Assembly: GCF_900101125.1 (NCBI RefSeq)
Contig: NZ_FNFL01000001.1
Span: forward strand, 1,054,001 to 1,118,000
Direction: 5' to 3'
DNA length: 64,000 nucleotides
Source: Sediminibacillus albus
Lineage (GTDB): Bacteria; Bacillota; Bacilli; Bacillales; Amphibacillaceae
This document shows positions 23,537 through 32,254 of this stretch, piece after piece. The translations under genes were made by a program, and so were the position numbers. Each line of letters begins with the position of its first letter. The first letter of the stretch is position 1. The notes beneath the pieces are model-generated. The model was not told the origin of the DNA. It was given only the letters and a program-made list of their open reading frames with translations, and did not search any database.

Positions 23537-24157
23537 TCAGTGGCTGCTTTTATTTTTATGGAATATTCGCTGTGCTTCTTGTACTTCGTCTTTAATTTTT
23601 GCCATTTCTTCATCCAGTTTAAAGGCTGCCTCACCGGCACGCTTCAGCCTGGCTTTTATATCGGCAGGAATCTGCCCTTCATATTTATAGTTTAAAGAAT
23701 GCTCATTCGTCGCCCAAAAGTTCATGGCAAGCGTACGGATTTGGACTTCTGCGATTACCATCTTTTCTCCATGGATCGTTTCCACGGGATATTCAATGAT
23801 CATATGATAGGATCGATACCCACTGTCCTTTTTGCATGATATATAATCCTTCTCCTCAATAATCGTGAAATCTTTTCGTGTCCGCATCATGTCGATAACA
23901 GTGTAAATATCATCGACGAACTGACAGACGACCCTTACACCAGCAATGTCCTGAATCTCATCCTCGATTTCTTCCATTGTAGAATGCTTACGATGAGCTT
24001 TTTCAAGAATGCTTGGTACTGGTTTTACCCTTCCAGTAATGAATTCAATCGGCGAATGCCTGGATTCAAACTCAAATTGGGCCCGCATCCCTTTTAATTT
24101 CACCTTTAATTCCTCGACCACCTGGACATATGGAGCAAGAAAGGCTTCCCAATTCAT
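23537..24157 (-). CDS. sasB: Small alarmone synthetase SasB (RelQ, YjbM)
   Basis: The 206-residue protein matches the stand-alone RelA/SpoT synthetase domain. It has VKLKGMRAQFEFESRHSPIEFITGRVK (listed as a domain start, residues 18-44), the catalytic DIAGVRVVCQFVDDIY near 75, SGYRSYH near 110, and the conserved VEIQIRTLAMNFWA-like segment (VQIRTLAMNFWATNEHSLNYK). It makes (p)ppGpp from ATP and GTP/GDP without a hydrolase domain. I chose ATG 24157 with GAAGGTGG upstream. The frame could open 6 codons earlier. It leads an operon with nadF and yjbO. Confidence 0.94.
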   Translation of the reverse strand: MNWEAFLAPYVQVVEELKVKLKGMRAQFEFESRHSPIEFITGRVKPVPSILEKAHRKHSTMEEIEDEIQDIAGVRVVCQFVDDIYTVIDMMRTRKDFTIIEEKDYISCKKDSGYRSYHMIIEYPVETIHGEKMVIAEVQIRTLAMNFWATNEHSLNYKYEGQIPADIKARLKRAGEAAFKLDEEMAKIKDEVQEAQRIFHKNKSSH

Positions 24158-24372
24158 AATACATACCACCTTCAACCATCATACTCGTGTTTCAAACTAC
24201 TGTCATAAATATCTGACAAAATACATGTCAATTGTATCATAAAAGCACGGGATGATTGGTTAATACGTTTTGCGGAAAAACCACTAATTTTGCTTAGGAC
24301 GTTAACTTTTGCATTTTCATGTTTGTTTGCACCATAATAAAAAACAAGCCTATTTGATTGGAGGAACATGTA

Positions 24373-24951
24373 ATGGCACAGGAAATAGAAATTGAATTTA
24401 AAAATCTACTGACTGAATCAGAATATAACCGCTTAAAGGGCTTTTTACAAGCAGATGAATCTAACGCCCAAACACATACCAATCACTATTTCGAGACAGC
24501 TGGTTTCGACTTAAAAAAGCATGGAGCGGCACTGCGGATCAGGGAAAAAAACAAGCAGTGGCAATTAACTCTTAAAGAACCTCATCAGGAAGGGCTCCTA
24601 GAGACGCATGACACATTAACCGAACTCGAAGCACAATCCTGGCTGGAAGGGAATATTATTCCCAAACCGCAGGTAGCAGTCCAGCTCAATCAGCTAGGGA
24701 TTGACTTTGCTGAATTAGTCTATGGAGGCCAGCTGAAAACGAAACGAATCGAAACAGATTATAAACAAACAATTGTAGTACTTGACCATAGCAGCTTTAA
24801 CGGCGAAGCGGATTTTGAACTCGAAGTAGAAGCACGCGACAGGGATCATGGAAAAAAGGTTTTTGAAGAATTGCTGGAACGGGTAAACATTACTAAAAAG
24901 GAAACACCAAATAAGATAAAAAGATTCTATTCTACTCTTCAAAACAGATAA
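24373..24951 (+). CDS. yjbK: CYTH domain protein YjbK
   Basis: The N-terminal EIEIEFK (E-x-E-x-K) is the diagnostic CYTH motif, followed by alternating charged strands (ALRIREKNKQWQLTLKEP, TKRIETDYKQTIV, DFELEVEARD) forming the triphosphate tunnel. ATG 24373 follows TTGGAGGAACATGTA. The frame listed from 24358 starts inside the binding site. Length is 192 residues as in B. subtilis YjbK (190). Such proteins hydrolyse inorganic triphosphate or related compounds. It is divergent from sasB, which keeps it beside alarmone synthesis. Confidence 0.93.
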   Translation: MAQEIEIEFKNLLTESEYNRLKGFLQADESNAQTHTNHYFETAGFDLKKHGAALRIREKNKQWQLTLKEPHQEGLLETHDTLTELEAQSWLEGNIIPKPQVAVQLNQLGIDFAELVYGGQLKTKRIETDYKQTIVVLDHSSFNGEADFELEVEARDRDHGKKVFEELLERVNITKKETPNKIKRFYSTLQNR

Positions 24952-25012
24952 GTTGCCCAACTTATGCGGCGATTGTTACAATAAGGAAAAATCTAGTTGA
25001 GATTGTTGAACT

Positions 25013-25060
25013 AGGATTGCCAGAAAGCTGTCCTTTCACAAGGGATGGCAGCCAAATCCT
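25013..25060 (+). other. Leader stem-loop upstream of yjbI
   Basis: AGGATT (25013-25018) pairs with AATCCT (25055-25060), and inside it GCTGTCC (25027-25033) pairs with GGATGGC (25043-25049). No T tract follows, so it is not a plain terminator. It could be a 5' leader structure of the yjbI-spxH operon, or the end of the yjbK message. Confidence 0.35.
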
Positions 25061-25113
25061 TGTTAATCAGCTTATAAAAGATACTTTCTGTAAAGTTAGA
25101 GAGGAACTTGAAT

Positions 25114-25515
25114 ATGAATTCTTCAGGAACTCTGTACGAAGCCATCGGCGGCCGTGTTAAAATCGAACGGCTTGTCCAGGCATTTTATAAAAGAGTAGCC
25201 AAACATCCAGAACTAATACCGATTTTTCCAGATGACTTAACAGAGACCGCCAGAAAACAGGAGCAGTTTCTCACCCAGCTATTTGGCGGTCCTGCGTTAT
25301 ATAGTGAAGAGCACGGACATCCGATGTTAAGGAGAAGGCATCTCCCTTTTCCGATAACTCCTTCCAGAAAAAATGCCTGGCTTGAGTGCATGAATCAAGC
25401 ATTAGATGAAGCAGAAGTAGATGAGCCTTACCGGAGTGCCATATTTGAACGATTAACAATGACAGCAGAGCATATGATGAACACACCAGAGGATGAGAAA
25501 GGAGAATCGTTGTGA
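25114..25515 (+). CDS. yjbI: Group II truncated haemoglobin YjbI
   Basis: The 133-residue protein has the truncated globin signature: LYEAIGG near residue 7, [14 protein letters not shown] (helix B/E region), the proximal His76 in RRRHLPF, and the G8 tryptophan in NAWLECM, the mark of group II (trHbO). ATG 25114 follows GAGAGG. The upstream TTG at 25108 is not needed. Its last codons overlap the start of spxH (TTGTGA), so the two are translationally coupled, as in the B. subtilis yjbIH operon. It binds O2 or NO-type ligands. A role in oxidative stress protection is likely from context. Confidence 0.93.
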   Translation: MNSSGTLYEAIGGRVKIERLVQAFYKRVAKHPELIPIFPDDLTETARKQEQFLTQLFGGPALYSEEHGHPMLRRRHLPFPITPSRKNAWLECMNQALDEAEVDEPYRSAIFERLTMTAEHMMNTPEDEKGESL

Positions 25516-26408
25516 ATTGGAAACCGACTGGGCCATCAAACACCCAAGAACAAAAAAACTCGGCACAGTATGGCTTTTTTGATCTATTAAAAAAACCGGT
25601 TGAAATTTATGTCTTCGTTGATCCTTTATGTCCAGAGTGTTGGTCTTTAGAACCCAGTCTTAAAAAGTTATCGATAGAATACGGCAGGTTTTTTACCATT
25701 CGGCCGATTTTAAGCGGACAATTGACTGTTCTAAACAAAGATAAATTTGATAAACCGAAAAAACTAAAGGAAATTTGGGAGAAAACAGCAAGCCGCACTG
25801 GCATGAGCTGTGACGGCGATTTGTGGCTTGAAAACCCGGTCAACTTGCCTTGGCTTGCTTCGATTGCGATAAAAGCAGCTGAACTGCAAGGCAAAAAAGC
25901 TGGCAGAAACTTTTTACGGAAAGTCCAGGAAAACTTGTTTTTAAGTAAACGGGACATTTCCGACGAAGCTACACTTATGGAGTGTGCGAAGGAAGTTAAT
26001 CTGGACATTAATGAGTTTACCCAGGATTTATATTCCAATTCCGCCAAAAAAGCGTTGCAGTGTGATTTAAAATTAACGCAGGAAATGGAAGTCGAATATA
26101 TCCCGACAATGGTTTTCTTTAATGAATCCGAGGAAGAAGGCGGCTTAAAGGTATCTGGTGTTTATCCTTATGAAATCTATGTAAAAGTATTAAAGCAAAT
26201 GCTGCAAATGGATCCGCCACCCGCCAAAACACCGGATCTTGAAGATTTCATTGCCTACTACGGGTTTGTCGGCAACAAGGAGATTTCTGTTGTATATGAT
26301 TGGTCGAAGGAAAAAACAGAAAAAGAAATGAAAAAACTCCAGCTTAAACAAATGGTAGAAAAAGTACCAGTTAAATATGGTACCTTTTACCGTCATGTAA
26401 AAGGTTAA
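25512..26408 (+). CDS. spxH: ClpXP adaptor SpxH (YjbH)
   Basis: The 298-residue DsbA/thioredoxin-like protein carries [15 protein letters not shown] with the CPEC pair at residues 40 and 43, and [12 protein letters not shown] near 195 with the cis-proline loop. SpxH delivers the regulator Spx to ClpXP, and stress relieves this. The start is GTG 25512, overlapping the yjbI stop, with GGAGAA upstream. Its client spx lies 5.1 kb downstream in this window. Length and motifs agree with the B. subtilis and Staphylococcus family. Confidence 0.93.
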   Translation: MNWKPTGPSNTQEQKNSAQYGFFDLLKKPVEIYVFVDPLCPECWSLEPSLKKLSIEYGRFFTIRPILSGQLTVLNKDKFDKPKKLKEIWEKTASRTGMSCDGDLWLENPVNLPWLASIAIKAAELQGKKAGRNFLRKVQENLFLSKRDISDEATLMECAKEVNLDINEFTQDLYSNSAKKALQCDLKLTQEMEVEYIPTMVFFNESEEEGGLKVSGVYPYEIYVKVLKQMLQMDPPPAKTPDLEDFIAYYGFVGNKEISVVYDWSKEKTEKEMKKLQLKQMVEKVPVKYGTFYRHVKG

Positions 26409-26412
26409 GGTT

Positions 26413-26443
26413 ATCCCTTGTATGATAAGCAAGGGGTTTTTTT
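26413..26443 (+). terminator. Terminator after spxH
   Basis: ATCCCTTG pairs with CAAGGGGT around a nine-base loop and is followed by seven T. Confidence 0.88.
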
Positions 26444-26479
26444 ATTGCTCCCTGCTTACTCTTGCAGATTATTTGAAAA

Positions 26480-26510
26480 AGGAAGGATATACCTTAGGTA
26501 TATCCTTCCT
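26480..26510. terminator. Perfect inverted repeat downstream of spxH
   Basis: Fourteen bases (AGGAAGGATATACC) are repeated exactly in inverse around a three-base loop. On the minus strand it is followed by TTTTT, and on the plus strand there is no T tract. It could terminate antisense readthrough, or be a palindromic protein site. It is stronger than needed, since spxH already has a terminator 40 bases upstream. Confidence 0.5.
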
Positions 26511-26717
26511 GCTGTCTAACTATATATAGACAAAGGGGGATGGGAGAAAGTTAAGTCAAACAAAGGGGTATTGTTTGTTAATTATCTCACAAATAAAATA
26601 TACCAAGTTTCCTTGTTCGGTGCAATTGTTTTGCTCACACATTCACAAAAATGTCATACTTCTAACCAAGCTTCTCTGAGCATACAATTTTTAAAAAAAA
26701 TGAGCGAGGTGATGCTA

Positions 26718-26912
26718 GTGCCAAGACTTTTCCCCTATCTGTTTTTATTGCTCACGGCTATTGCCTTTTTATTCAATTTATTCGGGATATTGCGGCTAGT
26801 CCCGTTGTATTTCACCATGCCGATTTTGTTTATTTCTATTTACTTAACGATTTTCTCGTTTGCTTACAAAAATACATTTAGAGGTTTTTCTAAGATAAGC
26901 CGCAGATTATAA
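26718..26912 (+). CDS. Small two-helix membrane protein (YizD position)
   Basis: I chose GTG 26718 because GAGG lies 8 bases upstream. The in-frame ATG at 26712 is too close to that site. The 64-residue product has two hydrophobic helices (RLFPYLFLLLTAIAFLFNLF and VPLYFTMPILFISIYLTIF) and a basic tail (KNTFRGFSKISRRL). In B. subtilis a short gene (yizD) lies at this place between pepF and the spxH operon, but sequence similarity is not certain. The function is unknown. Confidence 0.6.
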   Translation: MPRLFPYLFLLLTAIAFLFNLFGILRLVPLYFTMPILFISIYLTIFSFAYKNTFRGFSKISRRL

Positions 26913-26952
26913 AAGAAGGCGCCCGTTTTTATACCGGCCGCCTTCTTTTTTG
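26911..26952. terminator. Bidirectional terminator between the small membrane gene and pepF
   Basis: AAGAAGGCG pairs with CGCCTTCTT across a 17-base loop, with T runs on the plus side and A-rich sequence on the other, in the short gap between convergent genes. Confidence 0.82.
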
Positions 26953-26984
26953 GTTGTTTATCTAGTTACTGCCAACGTTGGCTG

Positions 26985-28802
26985 CTACTCAACTCTGTCC
27001 AGCAATGTCTCCATCTCAGAGAGCTTATCTTCAAACACCCGCAAAGCATCCAGGATTGGTTTCTTTGATGTCATGTCTACTCCTGCTTTCTTTAGAACCT
27101 CAATTGGATAATCACTGCTGCCGGACTTCAGGAATTCTAAATAACGATCTACAGCCGGCTGTTTTTCTTTTAATATTTGCGAAGCCAGAGAGGTTGCCGC
27201 TGAATAGCCTGTAGCATATTGGTACACATAGTAATTGTAGTAGAAATGCGGGATTCTGGCCCATTCCAGCCCTATTTCATCATCAATCACCAGTTCATCG
27301 CCGAAGTACTTTTTATTTAAGTCGTAATACATTTGCGTCAGTTTATCAGCTGTCAATGCCTCTCCTTTTTGCATTTGCACATGAATGTCATGCTCAAACT
27401 CCGCAAACATAGTCTGTCTGAAGACGGTTCCTCTAAAGCCCTCTAAGAAATGGTTTAAAAGAAACAATTTTTTCTTCTCATCTTCTGTGTTTTCCACCAA
27501 ATATTCATTCAGGAGTGCTTCGTTACAGGTGGAAGCTACTTCAGCGACAAAGATGGAATAGTTTCCATACCGGAACGGCTGGTGTTTTCTTGAATAATAG
27601 CTGTGCATGGAGTGCCCTAACTCATGGGCGAGTGTAAACAAATTGTTCAAGTTGTTTTGCCAGTTTAACAGGATATATGGATTAGTGCCATACGACCCAG
27701 ATGAATACGCCCCGCTTCTTTTTCCTTTATTTTCTTCAACATCGATCCAGCGGTCCTTATAGCCTTCTTTAATGATGTTGACATACTCGTCTCCCAACGG
27801 CGCCAACCCCTTCAGAACATGCTCTTGAGCTTGCTCGTAAGGGATTTTCATGTCCACGTCTTTAACTAATGGCGTATATAAGTCATACATGTGCAGTTCA
27901 TCCAGCTGCAGCACGCGCTTGCGCAATTCTACATAACGATGCAGCAATGGCAGGCGTTCATTTACTGCGCTTACCAGGTTATCATAAACTTCTTCTGGTA
28001 TATTATTATTATCCAGTGCTGCCTGGCGGGCGGAATTGTAATTGCGCACCTTCGCATAAAAATTGTTCTTTTTCACTGCACCTGACAAAGTAGAAGCAAA
28101 CGTATTTTTAAAGCTGCCGAATGTATCGTACATTGCCTGGAAGGCTTCTCTTCTTACTCGAGGATCATCAGACTCCAGAAAGTTAATATAGCGGCCATGT
28201 GTTAGATCCACCTCATTGCCTTCCTCATCTTTAACTGCCGGAAAAGTCAAATCAGCATTGTTCAGCATACCAAAAGTCTGGGACGGGTTGTCAGTGACTT
28301 CCGAGACCTCTGCAAGCAGCTCTTCTTCCTTCTCTGACAATACATGCGGCCGCTGTCTGTTAATTTCATTTAATGTATGCTCATACTGTTTTAATTCTTG
28401 ATTTTCTTCGATAAAAGACTTCAGCCGGTCCTCATCTAAAGAGAGAATTTCCGGTACGATAAAACTCATCGCGCTGGACGCCTGTGTAAGAATGTTATCC
28501 GCTTTAGCATTAATTGCCTGGTATAACGAATTAGTCGTGTCCTGATCATATCTCATACGAGCATATGTATAGAGCTTGCCAATCCGTTCCGAAATCTCAT
28601 CCTGAAATTTAAGGACTTTATATAAGTTGTCTGCGGATTCATTGATCTTTCCTTGGAACTCCTTAAAAGCCGGCAGCTGTTTTTTTACAGCTTCAAATTC
28701 CTTTTCCCATTCTTCATCTATGACAAAGATATCTTCCAGTCTCCACGTTTTGTCTAAAGGTACTTCTTCCCGGCTTTTTAATTGCTTGTCGGTTTGTGCC
28801 AA
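26985..28802 (-). CDS. pepF: Oligoendopeptidase F (PepF)
   Basis: This M3 family zinc metallopeptidase has LAHELGHSMHSYYS (HExxH) around residue 385 and the downstream glutamate region FVAEVASTCNEALL. I chose TTG 28802 because GGAGG lies 7 bases upstream. The frame opens 13 codons earlier at an ATG with no site. The product is 605 residues, like B. subtilis YjbG/PepF (609). It cleaves oligopeptides of about 7-17 residues in the cytosol, complementing the Opp importer encoded at 34-40 kb. It follows coiA on the same strand. Confidence 0.95.
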   Translation of the reverse strand: MAQTDKQLKSREEVPLDKTWRLEDIFVIDEEWEKEFEAVKKQLPAFKEFQGKINESADNLYKVLKFQDEISERIGKLYTYARMRYDQDTTNSLYQAINAKADNILTQASSAMSFIVPEILSLDEDRLKSFIEENQELKQYEHTLNEINRQRPHVLSEKEEELLAEVSEVTDNPSQTFGMLNNADLTFPAVKDEEGNEVDLTHGRYINFLESDDPRVRREAFQAMYDTFGSFKNTFASTLSGAVKKNNFYAKVRNYNSARQAALDNNNIPEEVYDNLVSAVNERLPLLHRYVELRKRVLQLDELHMYDLYTPLVKDVDMKIPYEQAQEHVLKGLAPLGDEYVNIIKEGYKDRWIDVEENKGKRSGAYSSGSYGTNPYILLNWQNNLNNLFTLAHELGHSMHSYYSRKHQPFRYGNYSIFVAEVASTCNEALLNEYLVENTEDEKKKLFLLNHFLEGFRGTVFRQTMFAEFEHDIHVQMQKGEALTADKLTQMYYDLNKKYFGDELVIDDEIGLEWARIPHFYYNYYVYQYATGYSAATSLASQILKEKQPAVDRYLEFLKSGSSDYPIEVLKKAGVDMTSKKPILDALRVFEDKLSEMETLLDRVE

Positions 28803-28917
28803 ACATATTCCTCCTTCATAATAACTTCTTTCCATTTTCACATTCTCGATTTCCTTTGTAAAATCCTTCCTTTCCTCTCACAAAGTAATCTCTTTGTTAT
28901 TATATCGTTATCCTTTC

Positions 28918-30120
28918 TTATTCATGCGAAGAGATGCTCGCAATCGGATAACGAGTTTGCAGAATTTTGATGATTTGGTTATCTGCCCTTAATGCTAATT
29001 CCACATTTTTTGGAAAGCTAATCGGCCTAAGCTTGATGATTTCCTGATTAGAGATAAATTTGACGATGTGCAGGGATGCGAGCAGATGCAAATATTCACG
29101 CACCGGGTCAGATTTAACGAGGATGAGCGGAAACAAGGAAGGGGGAAGGAAGTCTTGCTCCAGTAGATGATAACACCTTTGAAGACTAATGGGTTGCTGT
29201 TCATCAATAGGCGCCAAAAGCTCCAGACAAAGTTTGCTCTGCCATATCCATGGCGGGGTTTTCATCCTATATTGCCCTGGGACAGGTAAATGGATAAACC
29301 CCGGCAGCAGACTATGATGTGTCCGCTTTTCATACAGCCAATCCTGCCATGCCTTCTCGGATGCACTTGCCCGCCGGGATAAAATTTTTGTTCGAAATTG
29401 GTATTTTTCCTTTTTCCAAAACTGATAAAGGTTGAAGCTGGCGGACTTTTTTACTTTTAATAAGTCTGACAAGCTGCTGTTGTTTAATGAGAAATAATTC
29501 AAATGCCCATAAGCGCTTCTTTTGCCTGTTAACTGAATATCTTTAAAGAGGGAAAATTGTTGAGTGTTTGGACAGTAGAAAAACATCGTCAAAGGAAAGT
29601 CGGGGGTAAACTTGTGGATGAAAAATTTTTCATTGGCGGTTATTTTCACTTTATTGCGACCAGCTCTATTTAAACGGTTGCCGCCTAGTATCCAAAAAGG
29701 AATAATGCTCAGTTCCTGATAGGCTGCATTCCTGCGGTAAAACTCATCGGCCGGCATCGCTGCACACTGGTATTCAACTGCAATCGTTTTGCTGCCGATT
29801 TTGGCCAATATATCAGGCCTTCGTTTAATCTCCGGAAGATACGCCTCTAATTCGATATGAATTTCTTGTCCTGCCAGCCACTGGAAGATGTCTAATTTTC
29901 CTTTTTCATGGTAGGCACCTTCTCCCTTACCGGTGTGGACGCATTTGCTGCCGGATTTGTGGGAAAAGTGCGGTACTACCTGACTTCCCGCCTTTACGGT
30001 TAAAGTTTCATTGCAAACGGGACAAAAAAATGAACATTCGCTTCGCATTTTTCGGATATCAGCCTTGCTCTTTAACGCTAGAACAACAGAGTTGCCATGT
30101 TGATCATTTGCTTGAAGCAT
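28918..30120 (-). CDS. coiA: Competence protein CoiA
   Basis: The 400-residue protein has the CoiA zinc finger (FFCPVCNETLTVKAGS followed by HFSHKSGSKC), then a nuclease-like core GEGAYHEKGKLDIFQWL...RRPDILAKIGSKTIAVEYQCA with the D-x-x-(I/L)...E-x-Q pattern of restriction-endonuclease-like folds. CoiA is needed for processing of incoming DNA in transformation. ATG 30120 has GGGAGGTGA upstream at a rather long 11 bases. It lies between pepF and mecA, as in B. subtilis. The zinc finger is comparable to the one in the island protein at 1699. Confidence 0.92.
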   Translation of the reverse strand: MLQANDQHGNSVVLALKSKADIRKMRSECSFFCPVCNETLTVKAGSQVVPHFSHKSGSKCVHTGKGEGAYHEKGKLDIFQWLAGQEIHIELEAYLPEIKRRPDILAKIGSKTIAVEYQCAAMPADEFYRRNAAYQELSIIPFWILGGNRLNRAGRNKVKITANEKFFIHKFTPDFPLTMFFYCPNTQQFSLFKDIQLTGKRSAYGHLNYFSLNNSSLSDLLKVKKSASFNLYQFWKKEKYQFRTKILSRRASASEKAWQDWLYEKRTHHSLLPGFIHLPVPGQYRMKTPPWIWQSKLCLELLAPIDEQQPISLQRCYHLLEQDFLPPSLFPLILVKSDPVREYLHLLASLHIVKFISNQEIIKLRPISFPKNVELALRADNQIIKILQTRYPIASISSHE

Positions 30121-30285
30121 TCATACATTCACCTCCCGTAAGAAAATTTCTCGATAGGGGTTCATTAATCCTGCTTTTTTTTCTAAACATCGTCAGCTTA
30201 AATCGGAATAACCAGAAGACAGGAAACAGCGACAACTTTCCTTACAGCTTGATTCGCCGGAGAAAAAAGCGGAGAATAAAAACAT

Positions 30286-30316
30286 AAAAAAGAAGCACCC
30301 GAACTTGTCGAATGCT
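30286..30316 (-). terminator. Terminator after mecA
   Basis: Minus-strand AGCATTCGA pairs with TCGGGTGCT (with G-T pairs) around a short loop and runs into TTTTTTATG. Confidence 0.78.
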
Positions 30317-30321
30317 CCAAT

Positions 30322-31017
30322 TTACTTAACTGGGAAGTATTGTTTGATTTGTACGAGTGCATTTTCAGCAAAAATTGTTTTTCCGTATTCTTGCAGGCGG
30401 TGGATCGTAATATTAGATTCATGCCCGAATTCAAGCAGCTGGCTTAAAATGTTTTCCTGCTCATCATCGTTCATGCTTCCTTCTTCAAACTCCAAATAAA
30501 GCAGATACTGATCCTCAAAGTGATATAGACTATCTGTAAGTCCTTCCGTTTCCGGGAAGTAATGACTTAGTTGAATGACGTCCTCAAAATCTTTAAAACT
30601 AACCACAAAAGATAAGTTCCCCTCTTCTTCCAAAGTGTTATCATTGTCTTCATGATCAGCTTCATGGGAAGCACCGAACTTCTCGTCCAGCATCGATTCA
30701 ATCTTTTCGTCAACCGGCATATCGATGGTCTTGCCATTTTCGGTAGGCAATTCCAGATTTTGGCCATCCTTAGACAGCTGCGCCTTGGTTACGACGATTT
30801 CCAAGCCTTTATCGAGTGCCTGTACTTGAATCCATAAAGGACCTTCCACATTAAAGTCATCTTCTTTATAGTTGACTTCGTCCATCACCTGCCAGAAAAG
30901 CTGTTCGCTGCGCTCGCGATTATACCAGATTTCCTCACGGTCAAAGCCTCTATCTTCAATATCAATATAAGAAATATAAAATTTGACTGTATTTTCATTT
31001 ATACGTTCTATTTCCAT
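30322..31017 (-). CDS. mecA: ClpC adaptor MecA
   Basis: The 231-residue protein begins MEIERINENTVKFYISYIDIEDRGF, the MecA N-domain that binds targets such as ComK, and ends with the ClpC-binding C-domain (VVSFKDFEDVIQLSHYF, YHFEDQYLLYLEF, HESNITIHRLQEYGK). An acidic linker (about residues 110-135, EADHEDNDNTLEEE) separates them. MecA targets ComK and ComS for ClpCP degradation. It lies between spx and coiA. ATG 31017 follows GGGAGAGA. Confidence 0.95.
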   Translation of the reverse strand: MEIERINENTVKFYISYIDIEDRGFDREEIWYNRERSEQLFWQVMDEVNYKEDDFNVEGPLWIQVQALDKGLEIVVTKAQLSKDGQNLELPTENGKTIDMPVDEKIESMLDEKFGASHEADHEDNDNTLEEEGNLSFVVSFKDFEDVIQLSHYFPETEGLTDSLYHFEDQYLLYLEFEEGSMNDDEQENILSQLLEFGHESNITIHRLQEYGKTIFAENALVQIKQYFPVK

Positions 31018-31368
31018 TTATTCTCTCTCCCTTCTACTTATTATTAGGTGGAAGAGAATAACTTCACCTATTTGTAGACTTATAAATCAATACCCGAAAC
31101 AAGTTTCCATCAACCGTAAAAATCAACAATGACTACTTAATTTTATTTTATGATAAAAATATTTATTTTGAAAATATAAAAGCCTATATTTTTCTTAAAA
31201 AACAAAAAAAAATTAAGAAAAGGGCTGTTAGCTTTGCCATTATCATTATCTCAACTTATTGTTAATCAACTACGACTATAACTATATATTTTAGCTTATT
31301 CAATGGAAAAAGTCATCCCTAAAAGATTATGAAAGGATAGTAATACTTGGCAAACATTACACCAAGAG
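31018..31368. other. AT-rich upstream region of mecA
   Basis: About 350 very AT-rich bases with no open frame of note. It must hold the mecA promoter on the minus strand, but no single sigma-A pair stands out. The GC-richer nested stem-loop begins at its far end. Confidence 0.4.
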
Positions 31369-31451
31369 GAAGTGGCGTAAGCAGGAGCTATCCAGCTGTA
31401 CCGGGCCGTGAGCGGAGGACGCTTCGGCATACAGACTGCAGAATTCACTTC
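31369..31451. other. Nested stem-loop element between mecA and spx
   Basis: Five helices pair in strictly nested order: GAAGTG (31369) with CACTTC (31446), GCAG (31381) with CTGC (31436), CTGTA (31396) with TACAG (31430), GCCG (31405) with CGGC (31425), and AGCG (31411) with CGCT (31420) closing a five-base loop. The element is clearly GC richer than the surrounding intergenic DNA. There is no credible frame. It could be a structured RNA (either strand folds alike), or a palindromic mobile element. Confidence 0.55.
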
Positions 31452-31460
31452 TTAGGTTAG

Positions 31461-31492
31461 AAAAAAGCACAGATCTTAGAAGACCTGCGCTT
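31461..31492 (-). terminator. Terminator after spx
   Basis: Minus-strand AGCGCAGGTCTT pairs with AAGATCTGTGCTT around CT and is followed by TTTTTT. Confidence 0.9.
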
Positions 31493-31503
31493 GGTATGCT
31501 ATA

Positions 31504-31899
31504 TTAGTTAACCATTCTTTGAGCTTCCCGTAACTGGAATGTACGGACAGTTCTAGGTAAGAATCTGCGGATTTCATCTTCGTTATAACCAACCTGCAAT
31601 CTTTTTTCGTCAAGAATGATCGGGCGGCGAAGAAGACCAGGATTCTCTTGAATAAGGTTAAAGAGGTCCTTTAACGGAAGTTGATCAAGATTCATATCTA
31701 GTTTTTGAAAAACTTTAGATCTCGTGGAAATAATTTCATCAGTACCATCTTCTGTCATTCTCAGTATTTCTTTAATCTCATCCAGAGTTAAAGACTCTGA
31801 GAAAATGTTTCTCTCACTGAAAGGTATATCATGCTCTTCTAACCATGCTTTTGCTTTACGGCAAGATGTACAACTTGGTGAGGTATAAAGTGTTACCAT
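31504..31899 (-). CDS. spx: Transcriptional regulator Spx
   Basis: The 131-residue ArsC-like protein has the redox switch CTSC at residues 10 and 13, conserved Gly52 in MTEDGTDEI (needed for RNA polymerase alpha contact), and [21 protein letters not shown]. Spx binds the alpha C-terminal domain of RNA polymerase under disulfide stress and switches on thiol-repair genes. Its level is set by SpxH and ClpXP, encoded at 25.5 kb. The upstream region has a TTGACA with a perfect palindrome directly behind it. The gene is preceded by yjbC as in B. subtilis. Confidence 0.96.
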   Translation of the reverse strand: MVTLYTSPSCTSCRKAKAWLEEHDIPFSERNIFSESLTLDEIKEILRMTEDGTDEIISTRSKVFQKLDMNLDQLPLKDLFNLIQENPGLLRRPIILDEKRLQVGYNEDEIRRFLPRTVRTFQLREAQRMVN

Positions 31900-31993
31900 T
31901 GAAACTTCACTCCTCGTAACGCAGATTATTTATCGTCATTTTATGATTTTGAAGAAGATATTAAATTAAAATTACTTTAAATAACTCTTCTAT

Positions 31994-32016
31994 GTATAGT
32001 ATACTATACTTGTCAA
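31994..32016 (-). promoter_or_regulatory. spx promoter with 16-bp perfect palindrome in the spacer
   Basis: A minus-strand TTGACA (plus 32011-32016) is followed, one base away, by GTATAGTATACTATAC, a perfect 16-bp palindrome at 31994-32009. A plausible -10 (TAGAAG, spacer 18) lies directly after it. A palindrome filling the -35/-10 spacer is the classic position of a repressor operator. In B. subtilis spx is repressed by PerR and YodB from other sites. The repressor acting here is unknown. Confidence 0.55.
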
Positions 32017-32218
32017 GATTAGGGGAGATTTTTTGGGAATTTAATTAGCTAATTCGCCATCTTCTTTTATTACACAAAATGATTTTAAAGTTATGTTTAA
32101 AGTACCCCATGTTTGAAACCATTAAACATCTTTTTTCCAAAAATCAAAGAAAAATATTAAAAAATCAAAGAATGCTTGGTTTGGCCACAGACCAACAGAC
32201 TAATATGTATCAATAATG

Positions 32219-32246
32219 GAGGGCTGCCCGTTTCCAGGCAGCCCTT
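32219..32246 (-). terminator. Hairpin after yjbC
   Basis: GGGCTGCC pairs with GGCAGCCC around an eight-base loop next to the yjbC stop. The T tract is weak, so termination may be partial and let spx be cotranscribed with yjbC. Confidence 0.6.
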
Positions 32247-32254
32247 CTTAATGC

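Larger units (their letters stand above)
31900..32254. other. Long spx upstream region
   Basis: About 355 AT-rich bases between yjbC and spx. It contains the spx promoter with its palindrome (31994-32016) and, at the far end, the yjbC terminator hairpin. I see no gene in it. The leader from the promoter to the spx start is about 85 bases. Confidence 0.5.
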
